Shown here: positions 1-10,657 of the stretch, piece after piece
How positions within the stretch are numbered: the first letter of the stretch is position 1
Layout of the letters: the number at the start of each line of letters is the position of its first letter
NCBI GenBank assembly: GCA_905221605.1
Contig: CAJNDS010000990.1
Location: 801,709-865,708 of the forward strand
Source: Symbiodinium natans
Lineage: Eukaryota > Sar > Dinophyceae > Suessiales > Symbiodiniaceae
Length of the DNA: 64,000 bases
Direction: 5' to 3'
Notes under the pieces: generated by a model
Seen by the model: the letters and a program-made list of their open reading frames with translations, nothing else
What the model was told of the DNA's origin: nothing
The model's database searches: none
Program-made: the position numbers and the translations under genes

Positions 1-16
1 ATATTTCCATTTCTAG

Positions 17-202
17 ATCCCGGGGGTCCGGGGCCTCCGAATTCTTCGGAGGACCCTCCCCCACGCAAGCGTGAACCCACATTTGCCCAAGGGAACGGCG
101 CCTTCGAAACCAGCGATGCCGTGCGAAACTTCGCCGTGGCTTTGCAGAGGAATGCCTGGAAGCCCCTGACCAAAGTCCCCCCTCGGTCCGAGTTCTGGAG
201 CC
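17..202 (+). CDS. Exon-like segment, unknown protein
   Basis: An open stretch of about 61 codons follows a TTTCTAG acceptor-like site and ends before a possible GT donor. It reads GNGAFETSDAVRNFAVALQR near its middle and has protein-like composition, with charged and aromatic residues mixed. A proline-rich start (PPNSSEDPPPRKR) precedes the folded-looking part. G-rich telomere-like sequence follows directly. It is probably an internal exon of a plus-strand gene entering from the left. I do not recognise the family. Confidence 0.5.
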
Positions 203-378
203 GTTTGGGTCTATGGGTTTGGGGTTGAGGGTCCTATCGTCACTATCGTCCCTTTCCTGCTCCCCCAGTGCCATGCAGATTGTAATCCCCTTCTCGGGTG
301 CTCCAGCTTTAATATGCCACTACGGAGGGTGCCGCCGAAAAAGGGGTAAATATCTGTTTCTCTGCCTGTTTCCTGACA

Positions 379-582
379 CCCTAAACCCTAAACCTTACGC
401 CCTAAACCCTCTAAACCCTCTAAACCCTCTAAACCCTCTAAACCCTCTAAGCCCTCTAAGCCCTCTAAGCCCTCTAAACCCTCTAAACCCTCTAAACCCT
501 CTAAACCCTCTAAACCCTCTAAACCCTCTAAACCCTCTAAACCCTCTAAGCCCTCTAAACCCTCTAAACCCCAAACCCCAAA
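379..582 (+). repeat. Degenerate telomere-like array (CCCTCTAAA units)
   Basis: The array starts with CCCTAAA copies and becomes mostly a 9-base variant, CCCTCTAAA, with some CCCTCTAAG units. The 9-base period divides by three, which creates a false open frame of Asn-Pro-Leu repeats. It lies just upstream of the small exon-like piece at 596. Confidence 0.9.
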
Positions 583-595
583 ATGGGAGCCTCAG

Positions 596-632
596 GCGGA
601 CATCGGAATCCTCGGGCGTCGGGAGGCTGGGG
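596..632 (+). CDS. Micro-exon candidate
   Basis: About 12 codons (ADIGILGRREAG) lie between a CTCAG acceptor and a GTGAAA donor. C-rich repeats lie upstream and G-rich TTTAGAG/TTTAGGG repeats downstream (about 680-708). It is very short, so the call rests on splice-like ends and context. Confidence 0.35.
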
Positions 633-735
633 GTGAAAATCCCTGACCCTGCTAAATCCTCTTCTCCCCCCCCCCCCTCAAAAAAGGGTTTAGAGTTTAG
701 GGATATAGGGTATGCTTCATAACGTGTTGCATCAG

Positions 736-778
736 GGCTTTGCTTTTGTTCGCACCTTCAAGAGGCGACAGCATCCAG
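736..778 (+). CDS. Micro-exon candidate
   Basis: About 14 codons (GFAFVRTFKRRQHP) follow an ATCAG acceptor and end at a possible GC donor. Degenerate CCCTATAAA-type repeats fill the next 110 bases up to the following exon. Confidence 0.35.
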
Positions 779-929
779 GCCAGAAACCCGATAAAACCTA
801 CAAGCCCTATAACCTCTCGCAACCCTCCAAACCCCTTGAAACCCTATAAACCCCTACAAACCCTGTAAACCCTATAAACCCTAAAAAGTCTACACCACCG
901 AGCACCGACCGTGAACCTGAACTCCGAAG

Positions 930-1010
930 GAGCGCTTCGCCCACGAGACGAACTACGTGGGCGACGTGCGCGCGGCGCGGCTGACGTCCGTGGACTCACT
1001 TCAGCTGAGC
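930..1010 (+). CDS. Exon-like segment, unknown protein
   Basis: An open frame of about 27 codons reads ERFAHETNYVGDVRAARLTS after a CCGAAG acceptor-like site. The GC-rich, protein-like stretch contrasts with the repeat DNA around it. CCCTAAA-type repeats end just upstream and TTTAGGG-type repeats begin at about 1028. The 3' edge is uncertain. Confidence 0.5.
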
Positions 1011-1028
1011 CCCAGTCATGATCATTCG

Positions 1029-2250
1029 GGTTTAGGGTGTAGGGTTGAGGGTTTAGGATTATGTTATGGTCATTCTTGTGATGATTGTTCTGATTGTTGT
1101 TGGTGGTATGGCTACCGCCATGAGGATTTGTAATTGTGACTATGCTTCTGGTCAAGTCAAGGATCCGGGGCCGCAGGTAGACTCAGTACTTAGGGTGAAC
1201 TCAGAAATTTGATGGATGCTACAGCAACCCGTGTTTAGAGTTCAGGATCTTCGGGCACCCAGCCTAACACTTTCCATCCAAGTCAGATAGGTCATGCATA
1301 CCGTGTATGCAGGACGGTGAAGTGCAGCACTTCAGAAAGCGAGCGTAGCGCTGTTGCAGCGAGCTAGGCGAGGCCGCTGTGGCAGATTCGGATGTCAGAC
1401 TTCTACACCCTGCTTGTGACCAAGGAAGTCTCTAGACGACGTGTTTGCACTGGCGCCGAACTCAGGCCCTTCCCAGGGTTGCGCAGTCTTCAAAGTGCAG
1501 ATCACCTTAATACGTTTCAGACGTACGAGTAGTATCAATAATAGCAATAGCAGCGCGCATGGCAACAAAGAAGAATACGTACTGCATGTTGCAAGCAAGG
1601 AGTAGTAAAGTTGATATGAATCGAGGAATCCCCAAGCGCTCCCTCCCTTTGGAGGTGCGCTCATTGAGTTTCTTCCTTGCGCTGGCGCCGGACCAGGTGC
1701 CAGCTTCTCCCGTGGCGTGCTTTCTTGGCTTGAGGGCTGTCACATTCGACACCCCTGGAAACCTCGTGAAGACCCCTGCACCCTGAGCCCAAAACCCCCA
1801 AACCCTACAAGGGTTACGCCTATTTCAGGACTCGCATCTAGGGTGTCGGCTTTAGGGTTATAGAAGGGTTTGGGGCTCGGTCTTACCTTAGACCGTATCG
1901 GCACCAGTTCAGCAGACACCCCGGGAGGCACTGGCCAGGCTGGGAACGGCTGGCCAGCATCTAGGCTGACGTGGGGGCGCTCTGGGGGATTTTGGAAAGG
2001 ATGATTGGTTTGAGGCTTAGTACACAGGCTTCTGGGGCTTAAAGTTAGTGTCCTACTGCACCCAGCTGATTACATCCCTTCCTGCTGGGCGTGAGTCGCA
2101 AGGTTGGGAAGAGATTGCTCAACCTTCTCCACGTGAGAGGGCCTTCTCTTGGACCTTTGCAGAATTGAATCCCAGTAAGAAGTGACAGCACCTCTTTGGA
2201 GGGGCTCCTTAGATGTCCCAAACTTCCGAAACTTCCTAAACCCTCCCTCC
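1029..2250. other. Repeat-rich intron or spacer
   Basis: G-rich telomere-like sequence opens this stretch. C-rich repeats at 1775-1815 and G-rich repeats at 1840-1880 face each other around a short piece. Two overlapping minus-strand frames near 1395-1750 look like chance. No exon could be supported. Confidence 0.4.
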
Positions 2251-2251
2251 C

Positions 2252-2370
2252 CATGCCGAGGAGAAGGCCTTCGACACAGAGCTGCGAGGGTTTCAGGGCC
2301 GCCCGCCCGTCTGCGCGCTGCCAGACCACGGCCCGAAGGAGTTCCTGCGGCTCGGAGAAGCCGCAGGGCT
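2252..2370 (+). CDS. Exon-like segment, unknown protein
   Basis: An open stretch of about 40 codons reads HAEEKAFDTELRGFQGRPPV and then CALPDHGPKEFLRLGEAAGL. It has even composition with charged and hydrophobic residues alternating. Here a C-rich telomere array follows the exon, an exception to the usual order in this window. No family recognised. Confidence 0.5.
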
Positions 2371-2373
2371 TTG

Positions 2374-2491
2374 CCCTAAACCCTAAACCCTAAACCCTAG
2401 CCCTAAACCCTAAACCCTAAACCCTAAACCCTAAACCCTAAACCCTAAACCCTAAACCCTAAACCCTAAACCCTAAACCCTAAACCCTAAA
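2374..2491 (+). repeat. Interstitial telomere array, CCCTAAA
   Basis: About 17 near-perfect CCCTAAA units with one CCCTAG variant. There is unique sequence on both sides, so this is internal and not a chromosome end. Confidence 0.95.
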
Positions 2492-2920
2492 CAAGCTGCA
2501 AGTTTAAGGCTCTCGCATGGCACGATTCTTGCCTAGGTATGATGGTCAATGGTCAATGTTAAAGCACAAGTTGTTCATTCCTTGGGCTCTGGCTGGTTGA
2601 AGAAGAGTCGGCTACACGACATGCAGCCTGAACCCCAAGGCCCTATGCTCCACAGCCGTTTAAGGGCTGGTCGTAGGAGCTTGAGCCGATTTCCTTTGCA
2701 GTCAGGAATCTGTTCTTCAGACTCGAGCCCCCCCCCCGCTCCCAGGCTCCCCGAAAGCTACTCGAATCTCTCAGAAACGCTGAAAGCGACTGCTTGGAGG
2801 TTGGCCGATCATGATACGGAAGCCCGGCTGCACTGGAACGCTGGGTTCTAGAAGCGAGGAGAGGAGACTGATGCGACCATTTGGTTTAGGGTTTAGGCTT
2901 TGGGGAACCGTGTGCAGCAG

Positions 2921-3014
2921 GATCTCATGACGCGTCCGCCTCAGGAGAACCCAGCAGTGCAAGATGCAATGAGCAAGTGGGCGGAGCATGTTCATCTTCG
3001 TCACTTGGTTGCAG
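2921..3014 (+). CDS. Exon-like segment, unknown protein
   Basis: A GCAGCAG acceptor leads into DLMTRPPQENPAVQDAMSKW and AEHVHLRHLVA, ending at GCAG|GTGTGC, a good GT donor. The helical, amphipathic look supports real coding. G-rich telomere-like sequence precedes it here. Confidence 0.5.
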
Positions 3015-3211
3015 GTGTGCCCCTTTGTCAGCCTACTGTGGTGGATGTCCAATGAATGCTGGCAATCTCGGAGGAAGTTTGGGTGAAGAAGGAAGCAGAA
3101 CTCCAATAGAGCGAAACCCCAAGGGCTTCAAAAAGCAACCCGTTGCCTCTCAAGGACCTGGGGTAGGGCAGCGTCGGTAAGACTCGTAAGAAGAACTACA
3201 GGGGTCTACAG

Positions 3212-3277
3212 TGTCTGGCATTTGGAGATCTCGAGGATCTGCAGCTTTTGTGGCATGGTTGGAGGATTTGACTAAAG
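3212..3277 (+). CDS. Micro-exon candidate with strong donor
   Basis: About 21 codons (SGIWRSRGSAAFVAWLEDLT) lie between a TCTACAG acceptor and AAAG|GTGAGT, a near-consensus donor. Confidence 0.45.
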
Positions 3278-3690
3278 GTGAGTAGTATTGGGATTTGAAT
3301 TCTGATTCAAACGTTATTCCTGTCATTTATCATTAGAGCACGATTCCGGCACAGTTCTTTCCACCTTCAATCACCGCAACACTTCAGAAACGGGGTGCAC
3401 AAGGCAGTTGAAGCGGCTGCCTGCTCTGGCAGCTCCACAGTTGCCCAATGTTGTGCTCATAGCTGTGCCAAAAGCATGTAAGAACCTCCACAGCAGGTAA
3501 CTACAGCAAGGCCTTCAAGTTTCAATTCAAGAAGGCGCGTTGTCGGATGAAAGCAGCCAGCAGTCAAAGCCTATCTGTTTTAGGGCTTGGGGTTTGTAAT
3601 TCAGAGAGAGCAAACGCGAGCATGCATGGACAGATGTGCGCAGATTAAAACCCGATCCAGCTCCAATCATGTTCAAGAGAGGCGCTGAAG

Positions 3691-3966
3691 GAGCTCGGCA
3701 AGCAGGTGGGAGATTGCCTAAACAACGTGGAAGGACTTACAAAGCAGAAGGGTTTGGGCGTGCAGGGTAGACGCCGCTACATACAGTTGTTCCTGCTTCC
3801 GGCTGGCCGCAAGGCTAAAGCTCGCATCGTGAGGGAAATTCTCCCCCAAAAGCCGAAGATGCAGGCCAAGTACGCCGTGCCGGGCATCGAGGACGTGCTT
3901 GCTGGGCGCACTCAGGTGTGCCTTGGCGTGTACTCAAGCCGGCTTAGGCCCCAAATAAAGCCCTGC
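3691..3966 (+). CDS. Exon-like segment, unknown basic protein
   Basis: A long open frame follows a CTGAAG acceptor. It begins ELGKQVGDCLNNVEGLTKQK and continues through a basic stretch (GRRRYIQLFLLPAGRKAKAR) to a region ending VCLGVYSSRL. TTTAGGG-type repeats begin at about 3974. Two exons could be merged here; the donor was not fixed. Confidence 0.45.
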
Positions 3967-4351
3967 TCAGAGTGGGTTTAGGGTTTAGGCTGAGGTTGAT
4001 TTGGAGAATCTAAGTTTCTTTGGGTTCTAATTCGCATGCAAGTCTTAGAAATTGCCAGGCCTACAAGGAATTTTTTGATGATTCCCCCCCCCCCCCCCCC
4101 ACGGTAATCACCAAATCGTCATCGGACAAATGTGACAGTCGCCCCACCCCAAACCCCCAAACCTCAGAAAACTTGATGGGTGTGAGGGGGGCTAACGTCC
4201 GACCCCCTAAACAGCGATTACGTGATTAAACATGTTTGGCTGCTCGCTCTCCTCCTCCTTGTTCACTCCGTCGTTTCCGGTAGGAGCCGATTCCGGGGTA
4301 CTTTTGCCCATCAGAAGCCACGCCTGCCCCCGAGCCCTGAGTTCAACGGAG

Positions 4352-4586
4352 GCTGACCATCAAGAAGTCCGTTGCGAGGAAGCTGGCCAAGGACGGGGCT
4401 TGAGTGGGTGTGCTTGACAACATACAGAGTCTCGGAAGATTTCGTTGCCGAGGAGCTGTCTCATCTCGCAACTCTGCCACATTGTTTAAAGTTGAAGGGC
4501 GCCCGAAGCGATCTCGAGCCAACACTCACTGCCCCCCTGGGGACCCCAACCCACCCTGCCGGCCTCGATGAACCTCGCAGGCCTTA
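4352..4586 (+). CDS. Two exon-like pieces, unknown
   Basis: The first piece (4352-4397) reads LTIKKSVARKLAKDG and ends at a possible GC donor. The second (from about 4428 after a TACAG acceptor) reads VSEDFVAEELSHLATLPHCL. Both are short and the intron between them would be tiny, so treat this as tentative. Confidence 0.3.
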
Positions 4587-5098
4587 AACTGTTCGGCATC
4601 GTAGGGTCTCTCCGAGGGGCTTACGGTCCTTGGTAGTTCAGAGAAAAGTTGTCGGCCGCCAGGGTTTAGAGGGCTCAGATTTTCTTCCCCATCGCGTCAA
4701 GAAGGCCTGAAGGGGGTCTTGTGGCGCAAGGCTTGAAGTGTAAAGGATCAGTACCGAGAAGCACCCCGCCGCCGGGGTCAGTTTGGAAGTGTTCGCATTG
4801 CACCTTGACTTCCTCGTTTGGCAGCAAGGTTTCCCTTAGGGCAAAGGTCTGAAGGCTGAATGGAAGCTCCTTCTTGGAACCCCCTCTCCGGCCTCATGGC
4901 ACTTTCCTGTGGACCGGGGCAATTTGTGTCCACACAGAGGCGGCCGTCAGATTTCGCACATCTGGGGCAAGTCGTCAGTCTGCGATGAGTGTCAGGGAAA
5001 GCCTTTCGCCAAGGCAGTGGCTGTCTAGCAGTTGCTGCTTGATACTTGCTCGGAGGTTCCAGCGCCTCTTCTTCCCTCACGCTGCAAGTCGCAGATTG

Positions 5099-5283
5099 CG
5101 GCGGGTGTGCTGTTGGAACATGCCTCAACATATCGAGCTTCTGGTGGATGCGGACACGCATACGCAGAAAGAGATTGACATGGCCTTACAGACGCTGCAG
5201 TCAAAAAAGCAACCTGTGAAAGCAACTCTTTTTGCAGAACCTCAACGACGACCTTGCGTATTTCTTCCCAATAATCACTGGAG
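5099..5283 (+). CDS. Possible NYN/PIN-like domain exon(s)
   Basis: The frame reads HIELLVDADTHTQKEIDMAL and then PVKATLFAEPQRR. An acidic VDADT strand followed by an ID-AL helix and an ATLFAEP strand resembles the start of NYN (LabA/DUF88-type) ribonuclease domains. A second piece, NLNDDLAYFFPIITG at 5238-5283, ends at G|GTAGGA. The family call comes from a motif remembered from known NYN proteins and has not been tested. Confidence 0.35.
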
Positions 5284-6440
5284 GTAGGACCAACAACAAG
5301 ACTCGCAAGTTGGGAGGCATCATGGCATGGAGGGTTGCACACAGCGCCGGGCCCTTTATGCTGCGTGATTCGGGCTCTCTAACTTTCTGCGCCTTGCAGA
5401 AACTGCGGTATGTTGGCCAGAAACATGGCACTGACTTGTCGGAGGCCATGTTTGTCTTCGCCAACTGCAGCAACAACAAGAAACTTCTCCGACTGACAGG
5501 AAATCTGCCGACAGGAAATCTGGCTGAGTCAAGCTCCGGAGCGCTTTCCTTTCCAACTTGTCGAATGGCCATTGGCAGCCGCCCCCAAAAGATGTAGGAG
5601 TTCGGAAGATGCTCGTAACCAGGGCCTACCTCCAAACTGCTTCCGCTTCTCAAGCTGATGTGTTGGCAGCTATGCAGCGCTGCTCCAGCCATAAGTGGCT
5701 GCCACACATTGCATGAATACTTACTTGGGAAGTGTTGGCAGCTCATGAAAGAAATAACTTCAGATGATCCATCTCGTCGAGAAGTAGTGGGGGGCCGTTG
5801 AGACGAGCAAAAAGGTAAAGGAAGGAGCGTCTTTTCTGCGAAAGCATAGCGTGCGTCTGTCTTTTGCTCTACGCCTACTGAAGCATTTTTGGGATTGGCG
5901 TGAAAACGCCCTTCAGAGCTCTGCTTCGGCATCTACTTGTCCTAGAACTCAGTCAGCTTGTCTTGAGGGGGGCCCCATGAAGCGTGCTGAAAGGTTCAAC
6001 TGAGCTTCCCCTATTTTGTTGGAACACAACCCCAAAGCTCTCCAAGGCTTACATGCCCGGGGTGCCCGGGGGACAGCGCTTAAACCCCCCTCCCCCCCGA
6101 ACCCCAAATTGGCCCTACATCCTACTTCTGTGACAAAGCCCTGGAGTCCCCAAGTGCTGGTGCATCAAGATACCTGTTCCCAACATGGCCATTATGATGC
6201 TTTCCCTCCAAGCATCCTGGTACACTCGCAAAGCAGGATTCCCCCGCTGAGGGCGCTTACGCCGTGCTCTTAGGCTTTGACCCCGAAACCCCAAAACTCT
6301 CATAAACGCCAGCCATATACCCTTCCAAATTCTCGACGCGCCCCCTAACCCTAAACCCTAACCCCTCAACCCTAAACCCCAAACCCTAAACCCCAACATC
6401 CCCCCATGTTATACCCTCGGATCCAAAGAGTTGGGCAGTC
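5284..6440. other. Intron or spacer with C-rich repeats at its right end
   Basis: Open plus and minus frames between 5284 and 5930 overlap each other and neither is convincing. From about 6283 to 6410 the sequence becomes degenerate CCCTAAA/CCCCAAA repeats that lead into the next exon. Confidence 0.35.
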
Positions 6441-6445
6441 CACAG

Positions 6446-6527
6446 GAGTCCGCCGAGTTCCGCGCGGCGCTGCCCGCGCTGATGGCCAGCACCCAGGGCC
6501 TCTACGTGGACCGGAATTGGGCTGAAG
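6446..6527 (+). CDS. Exon-like segment flanked by inverted telomere repeats
   Basis: Reads ESAEFRAALPALMASTQGLY then VDRNWAE after a CACAG acceptor. CCCTAAA-type repeats lie just upstream. The exon end runs straight into GGGTTTAGGG repeats (6527-6600). It is GC-rich and protein-like, unlike its flanks. Confidence 0.55.
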
Positions 6528-7215
6528 GGTTTAGGGTGTAGGGTTTAGGGTGTGGGGTTTAGGGTTTAGGGTTTAGGGGCACTTGGGGGGTTTGGGGGGG
6601 GGGGCAGTGGGGGTAAAAGTTCACGGATGGGTTGGTCAGGCGATTGTTTGCGGGGTAGAGGGGTGAGGAAGGGGTTTGATTCCTGAAGCTGTGAACCTGG
6701 CAGTGAGTTTCGGTGTTCAACATCCTGCCATGATTCATGGGAAGGGTTTTCAGAAAGCGGAAGGAGCCAACAACAATTGTGTTCCTGCCCAGCCCAAAAA
6801 ACGTTCGCTGAGTCTTGGGGGCAAGGAGCATGACCGGCTCCGCAAGCCTTTCGACGTCGTCATCCGGGCCTTGGAATCCTGAAAGCAGGGAGAGTCGTCG
6901 GAATGAGCGCACTTAAGGGGGTGCATAGATTTGAGCGCTTTGTTGCCTGTCCGCCATGTTCCAGCATGCGCCATGCGTGATCGCCGGCAGCTTCAGCAAC
7001 AAACGGTCTCGTAATGGGCACAGAGCAAAAGATTCGACTCTAGAGTATACTCGTCGATGGAGGGGGTGCCCAGAGATCCACCTTGCATGATGCGAATGCA
7101 GTTCAGCTGAAGAGAACCAGACAAAAGCTCAGGACCCTAAGCCCTCAACCCTAAGCCCCAAACCCTCAACCCGAGAGACCCTCAACCCTATCCTACCTGG
7201 GTTCGGAACACCCAG

Positions 7216-7287
7216 GGCTGGAGGATGGAGCCGGAGCCTTTCGAGGCCTTTGCCAATGCTATGTCGGTTGAAATTTGCGACTTCCGA
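7216..7287 (+). CDS. Exon-like segment flanked by inverted telomere repeats
   Basis: Exactly 24 codons, GWRMEPEPFEAFANAMSVEI followed by CDFR, lie between CCCAG and a GTTTGT donor. C-rich repeats occupy 7136-7200 and G-rich repeats 7310-7345. Confidence 0.55.
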
Positions 7288-7442
7288 GTTTGTGCTTAGG
7301 TTTGGGGCCTCAGGGCCTTGGGGTTTAGGGTTTAGGGTTCCGAGCCTTCGGGCTTAGGATTTGGATGGCTTAGGATGGTTTAGGGCCTCTTCGAAGCGCA
7401 TCGAGGAAAAGGATTGAAAGGTAGGGAATCACTTTCTTGCAG

Positions 7443-7478
7443 TGGCTGTTTGACAACCAGCTTCCTTCCTCATTGGCA
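7443..7478 (+). CDS. Micro-exon candidate
   Basis: Twelve codons (WLFDNQLPSSLA) lie between TTTCTTGCAG and GTTGCG. It is short and supported only by the splice-like ends. Confidence 0.25.
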
Positions 7479-7699
7479 GTTGCGATTTGATCCGACTGTA
7501 TCTGTTTTCGAGCGCCAGTTAGGAAGTATGATGCGCCCGCAGCAAAAGCACGATTTTTACTGGACAAAGCACGAGTTCTTGATCTGCTTCCTTATCCCGC
7601 GGCTCGAAGGAGCTCAACATGCAGTTGGACTCGGATGGGACTCTTGGCTGGAGATGTGGGCCCTGGCAGATAAACCGCTCCTTCTTCTGCAAGCCATGG

Positions 7700-8640
7700 T
7701 AAGGCCACGAAGCCACAGGGGTTGTTAAAGACGAAAGCTGCGCCTTCAAGCCTTTCGTGCGTTGTTTAGTTTTGGACCCTAGGGGTGGGAAGGGGTTCTT
7801 CCCCAAGGAAGTATCCAGAAGTGGATGCCTGCTTCGAGTCCACGGAGCCTGGCCTCTACTTTGCAGGCCAGGGATCGGTTTGAGACCAAGGTTTTTAGAG
7901 ATCTTTAATTGTAGCCGAGTCTATGCATAGCTCTATTGGCTAAAGAATAGAAGTCGAAGCAGCCATAGTAACAGGAAGACCAAGAGTAGGCGAGAGAGCA
8001 AAAGGTTTAGCAACGGTGCATAGGAAATAGTAGCGGCGTCTAGTAGAGTAAAGGGCTTGAGGAGTCGGAGCAGTAAAAGTCATGGTAAAATGGGAAGTCA
8101 TAGTCGGACCATAAAAGAATGGAAGGATGTGCATGGTAGCGCCATAGTAATATTCAACAGAATGCAAGAATAATTGCCCGACCGAAGAATTAGAAATAAG
8201 AATGGTAATACTATCAAGACCAAGAGTAGGATAGTAGACAGACTAACAAGAGCCACAATCAGATACGCATGCTAGTAATCGCGATAGTCATCACCACCAT
8301 CACTGGACCATGACCATAATAAAAGATGATGAACTCATATTAACTGAATCATAGGGTTGTGTCGGATCCCTTCTCGTTTGTCCGCAAGTGCCCCTGGCAT
8401 GCTTGCCTATGAGATCCGGCAGCCAGAGGGGTGCTTCTTGAAGCAATAGCGCCGTCGTTGTTCTCCATGTATGCGTGTATGTCGCGTAAGTGCAAGACTG
8501 GCGAGCACAGTCCCGAAACAGTGTCCGCTGTATGTAGTTCCAGGGCAGGGCTAGACCTGGATCTGCGCGTTTGAGAGAGCCCCACCGACATCTCCTGGCT
8601 GTTCAACTTGCACCTCTGAACCCTCAAGATCCCACATGGC
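7700..8640. other. No gene seen; simple-sequence-rich spacer
   Basis: The stretch 7900-8340 is rich in degenerate AGTAG/ATAGTA trinucleotide-like sequence. No exon with convincing ends was found. Confidence 0.35.
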
Positions 8641-8713
8641 CTGGGGTTTAGGGTCGAGGGTTCCGCGACCCTCACATGCGAGAGCTTTGGGCCGAGAGCG
8701 ATGAGATCTTGAG

Positions 8714-8820
8714 GAACTGTTACGCACGGCTTCGACAAGAAGCGCTTTGGCAGTGCTGGTGGCTTCATCCACGGCTTCCGCTACACAGCGATCCCAGCAG
8801 CAGTTCAGGAGACTGCAGGA
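8714..8820 (+). CDS. Exon resembling FAD-dependent oxidoreductase C-terminus
   Basis: The frame reads THGFDKKRFGSAGGFIHGFR followed by YTA. The GGFIHGFRYT signature resembles the C-terminal part of FAD/pyridine-nucleotide oxidoreductases of the FOXRED2 kind, where a Gly-Gly-Phe-Ile-His-Gly-Phe-Arg-Tyr stretch precedes a helix. The acceptor is TTGAG; the donor is unclear. A different frame just upstream (RDPHMRELWAESDEILRNCY) may be another exon. The family call is from memory of the motif. Confidence 0.45.
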
Positions 8821-9055
8821 TGGGTTTATGATTAGCAAGGGTCTTTCATGGGGTTCAGAGACGTTTAAAGTTCAGGGCTTTTTCATGAGGATAAAAGGCC
8901 ACAGAGCCCGTCCTTCCCGTCTGAATCTGAATCGAGGGTTGCAGGATGGTAGACCCTAAGCTCCTTTCGCGCGAACCCTGGGGAAAATATAGGTTCCTTG
9001 CCAAAGGAATTTGCAAAACGGGAGCCGACCTTTTTTGAGCCTGAGCCCTCCACAG

Positions 9056-9104
9056 TTGAGGCCAAGACGCTCTTCCGCTGCCTGATGCACCGGTTTGAGG
9101 AGAG
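9056..9104 (+). CDS. Micro-exon candidate
   Basis: Reads EAKTLFRCLMHRFEER between TCCACAG and a possible GC donor (AGAG|GCCGGG). G-rich telomere-like sequence follows at about 9258. Confidence 0.4.
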
Positions 9105-9697
9105 GCCGGGCGGGGCAGGGATCCCTCTTCCATCCTTGGGGGAATTTCCGGCTACTGGGGGGTAGGTCAGGGGGTTCGATTGTACTTGGGGGACGGACGG
9201 GGTACCCCTAGTTGGGGAAATAACCTGCCCACATTTAATGAATGCTTGGTCCTCCAGGTTTAGGGTGCTTGCTTGGGGGTTGGGGGAGTTTAGCTGAAGC
9301 AGAGTTTTAAGGATGCATGCCAAGAAGCTCAAGAACGAGTCCCGCAAAAGGAAGACCGAAGAACAAAACATTTCAACCCAAACATTCCAAAGCCAGGGCC
9401 TTCTGGCACGACAGCCATCAGAGCTTCGACTGGCGCAGCCCGGGCGGTACCGACGGGAGTTGCGAGGCCTCGAGACATCTGCTTCTTCGCCTTGGCGCTT
9501 TTGCGGGGATACAAGGGGCTCCCACGCCAGACTCACAGCACCTGGCTCTTCTTCACAGCAAGCCCTGCAAAATGCTGTGGTGGGCACGTGTCAGCATCGG
9601 AATCACAGCTGCCCCAGGGGTCTCTGCTGCATCCTTAACATCCCCTTAAACCCCCATAAAGGAAATAATAAAAGCAAAGGAAGCAAAAACTGAAAGA

Positions 9698-9766
9698 GAG
9701 GTCGGCGCGGAGCCGGAGACCAAGAACATCCAGCGCCTGCGGAGGTGCTTCAAGGGTTTTGACTAG
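9698..9766 (+). CDS. Possible terminal exon
   Basis: Reads EVGAEPETKNIQRLRRCFKG then FD and a TAG stop. The basic amphipathic ending and in-frame stop suggest the end of a coding sequence. C-rich repeats lie about 40-60 bases upstream. Confidence 0.4.
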   Translation, partial: EVGAEPETKNIQRLRRCFKGFD

Positions 9767-9972
9767 ACTAGAGTGAAAACTCTGTGTAAGTACATGCATA
9801 CATATGTACTGTGTCTTATCTATGACGCTGGGTGCTTGGGAGACGTTGGGGTCCGGGTTCACTTGGCTCCAGCGGGACGAAACTGCGTCAACATTGCAGA
9901 AGCCTCAAAACTGAAGAGCCCTTCGCCTTCCGATCCCTTTTCCCCCAAAAAAAGCAACCATCCCTGAAAGAG

Positions 9973-10078
9973 GATCTTGGAGACGACCCCGCACTGGAAT
10001 CGACTCCTCACGCGCCTCAATGAAGCCTCGGGGCCCTACCAGATGTCCTGCGGGGCCCTGGCTGCTTGGGCGCTCAAG
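9973..10078 (+). CDS. Exon-like segment, unknown protein
   Basis: About 35 codons follow AAAGAG: ILETTPHWNRLLTRLNEASG then PYQMSCGALAAWALK. It ends at CAAG|GTCGAG. Well-mixed composition and clean splice-like ends make this one of the better exon calls. Confidence 0.55.
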
Positions 10079-10395
10079 GTCGAGAGAGGGGTTGAGTCGA
10101 AGAGTTTGAGCGTGGCCCGCATGAAACAATCTTGCTGCTGGTGCCCTGGCAATGGCCCCTCACAAACCGGCTTTGTTGCCTAAGCCGGGTAAGCCGGCTG
10201 AGCCCTCGAAGTGCAGATTACACTTGCACATGGATGTGCCGGCGCCCAGGTGGACGGCTTGGTGTACGATCGGCAGCAGCTTCGAGTCGCGCACCTCATC
10301 TGAAGCCAGTGTCCTTAGGGTTTCTCCTTCGGGGGGACTGAGCCTGATCACTGTGATAAGGCATCCTGAAAGCTGCAACGCCCACACGTGTCGAG

Positions 10396-10451
10396 GTATT
10401 ACCAGGACATCCCCATCGATCTTCTCGATGCACCTGGGATGTGGGAAAATC
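10396..10451 (+). CDS. Micro-exon candidate
   Basis: Reads YYQDIPIDLLDAPGMWEN after GTCGAG and ends before GTGGGA. Other frames across this stretch are also open, so the frame is not certain. Confidence 0.35.
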
Positions 10452-10590
10452 GTGGGAAAATGAAAGCATATGAAAACCACTGAAGACACAGGGCATTCAC
10501 GTGGTGTGGACGTGGCATGCATGTCGGCCTTGGTTGAGGGATCAGTCCTTGGGGCCTTAGAGCCTGAGGGCTGAGACTGTTCAGGCTGAG

Positions 10591-10657
10591 TTCCAGCAGT
10601 TTCCGCGCGTGTACTTCCAGTTCCGCTACGGCAAGAGCACCTACCTCCAACGCTCAG
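10591..10657 (+). CDS. Exon-like segment, unknown protein
   Basis: Reads FQQFPRVYFQFRYGKSTYLQ then RS after GGCTGAG, with a possible GC donor (TCAG|GCCTAG). Aromatic-rich alternation suggests a beta-strand pair. Confidence 0.45.

Noticed and set aside
213-722. 169-codon plus frame of Asn-Pro-Leu repeats
   Set aside because: Produced by CCCTCTAAA units whose 9-base period keeps the frame open.
1395-1752. Overlapping minus-strand frames with hydrophobic runs
   Set aside because: Both are antisense to the direction of all other host exons, lack splice ends and domains, and overlap an open plus frame.
2374-2491. Chromosome end (true telomere)
   Set aside because: Unique sequence and exons lie on both sides, and similar arrays recur throughout the window.
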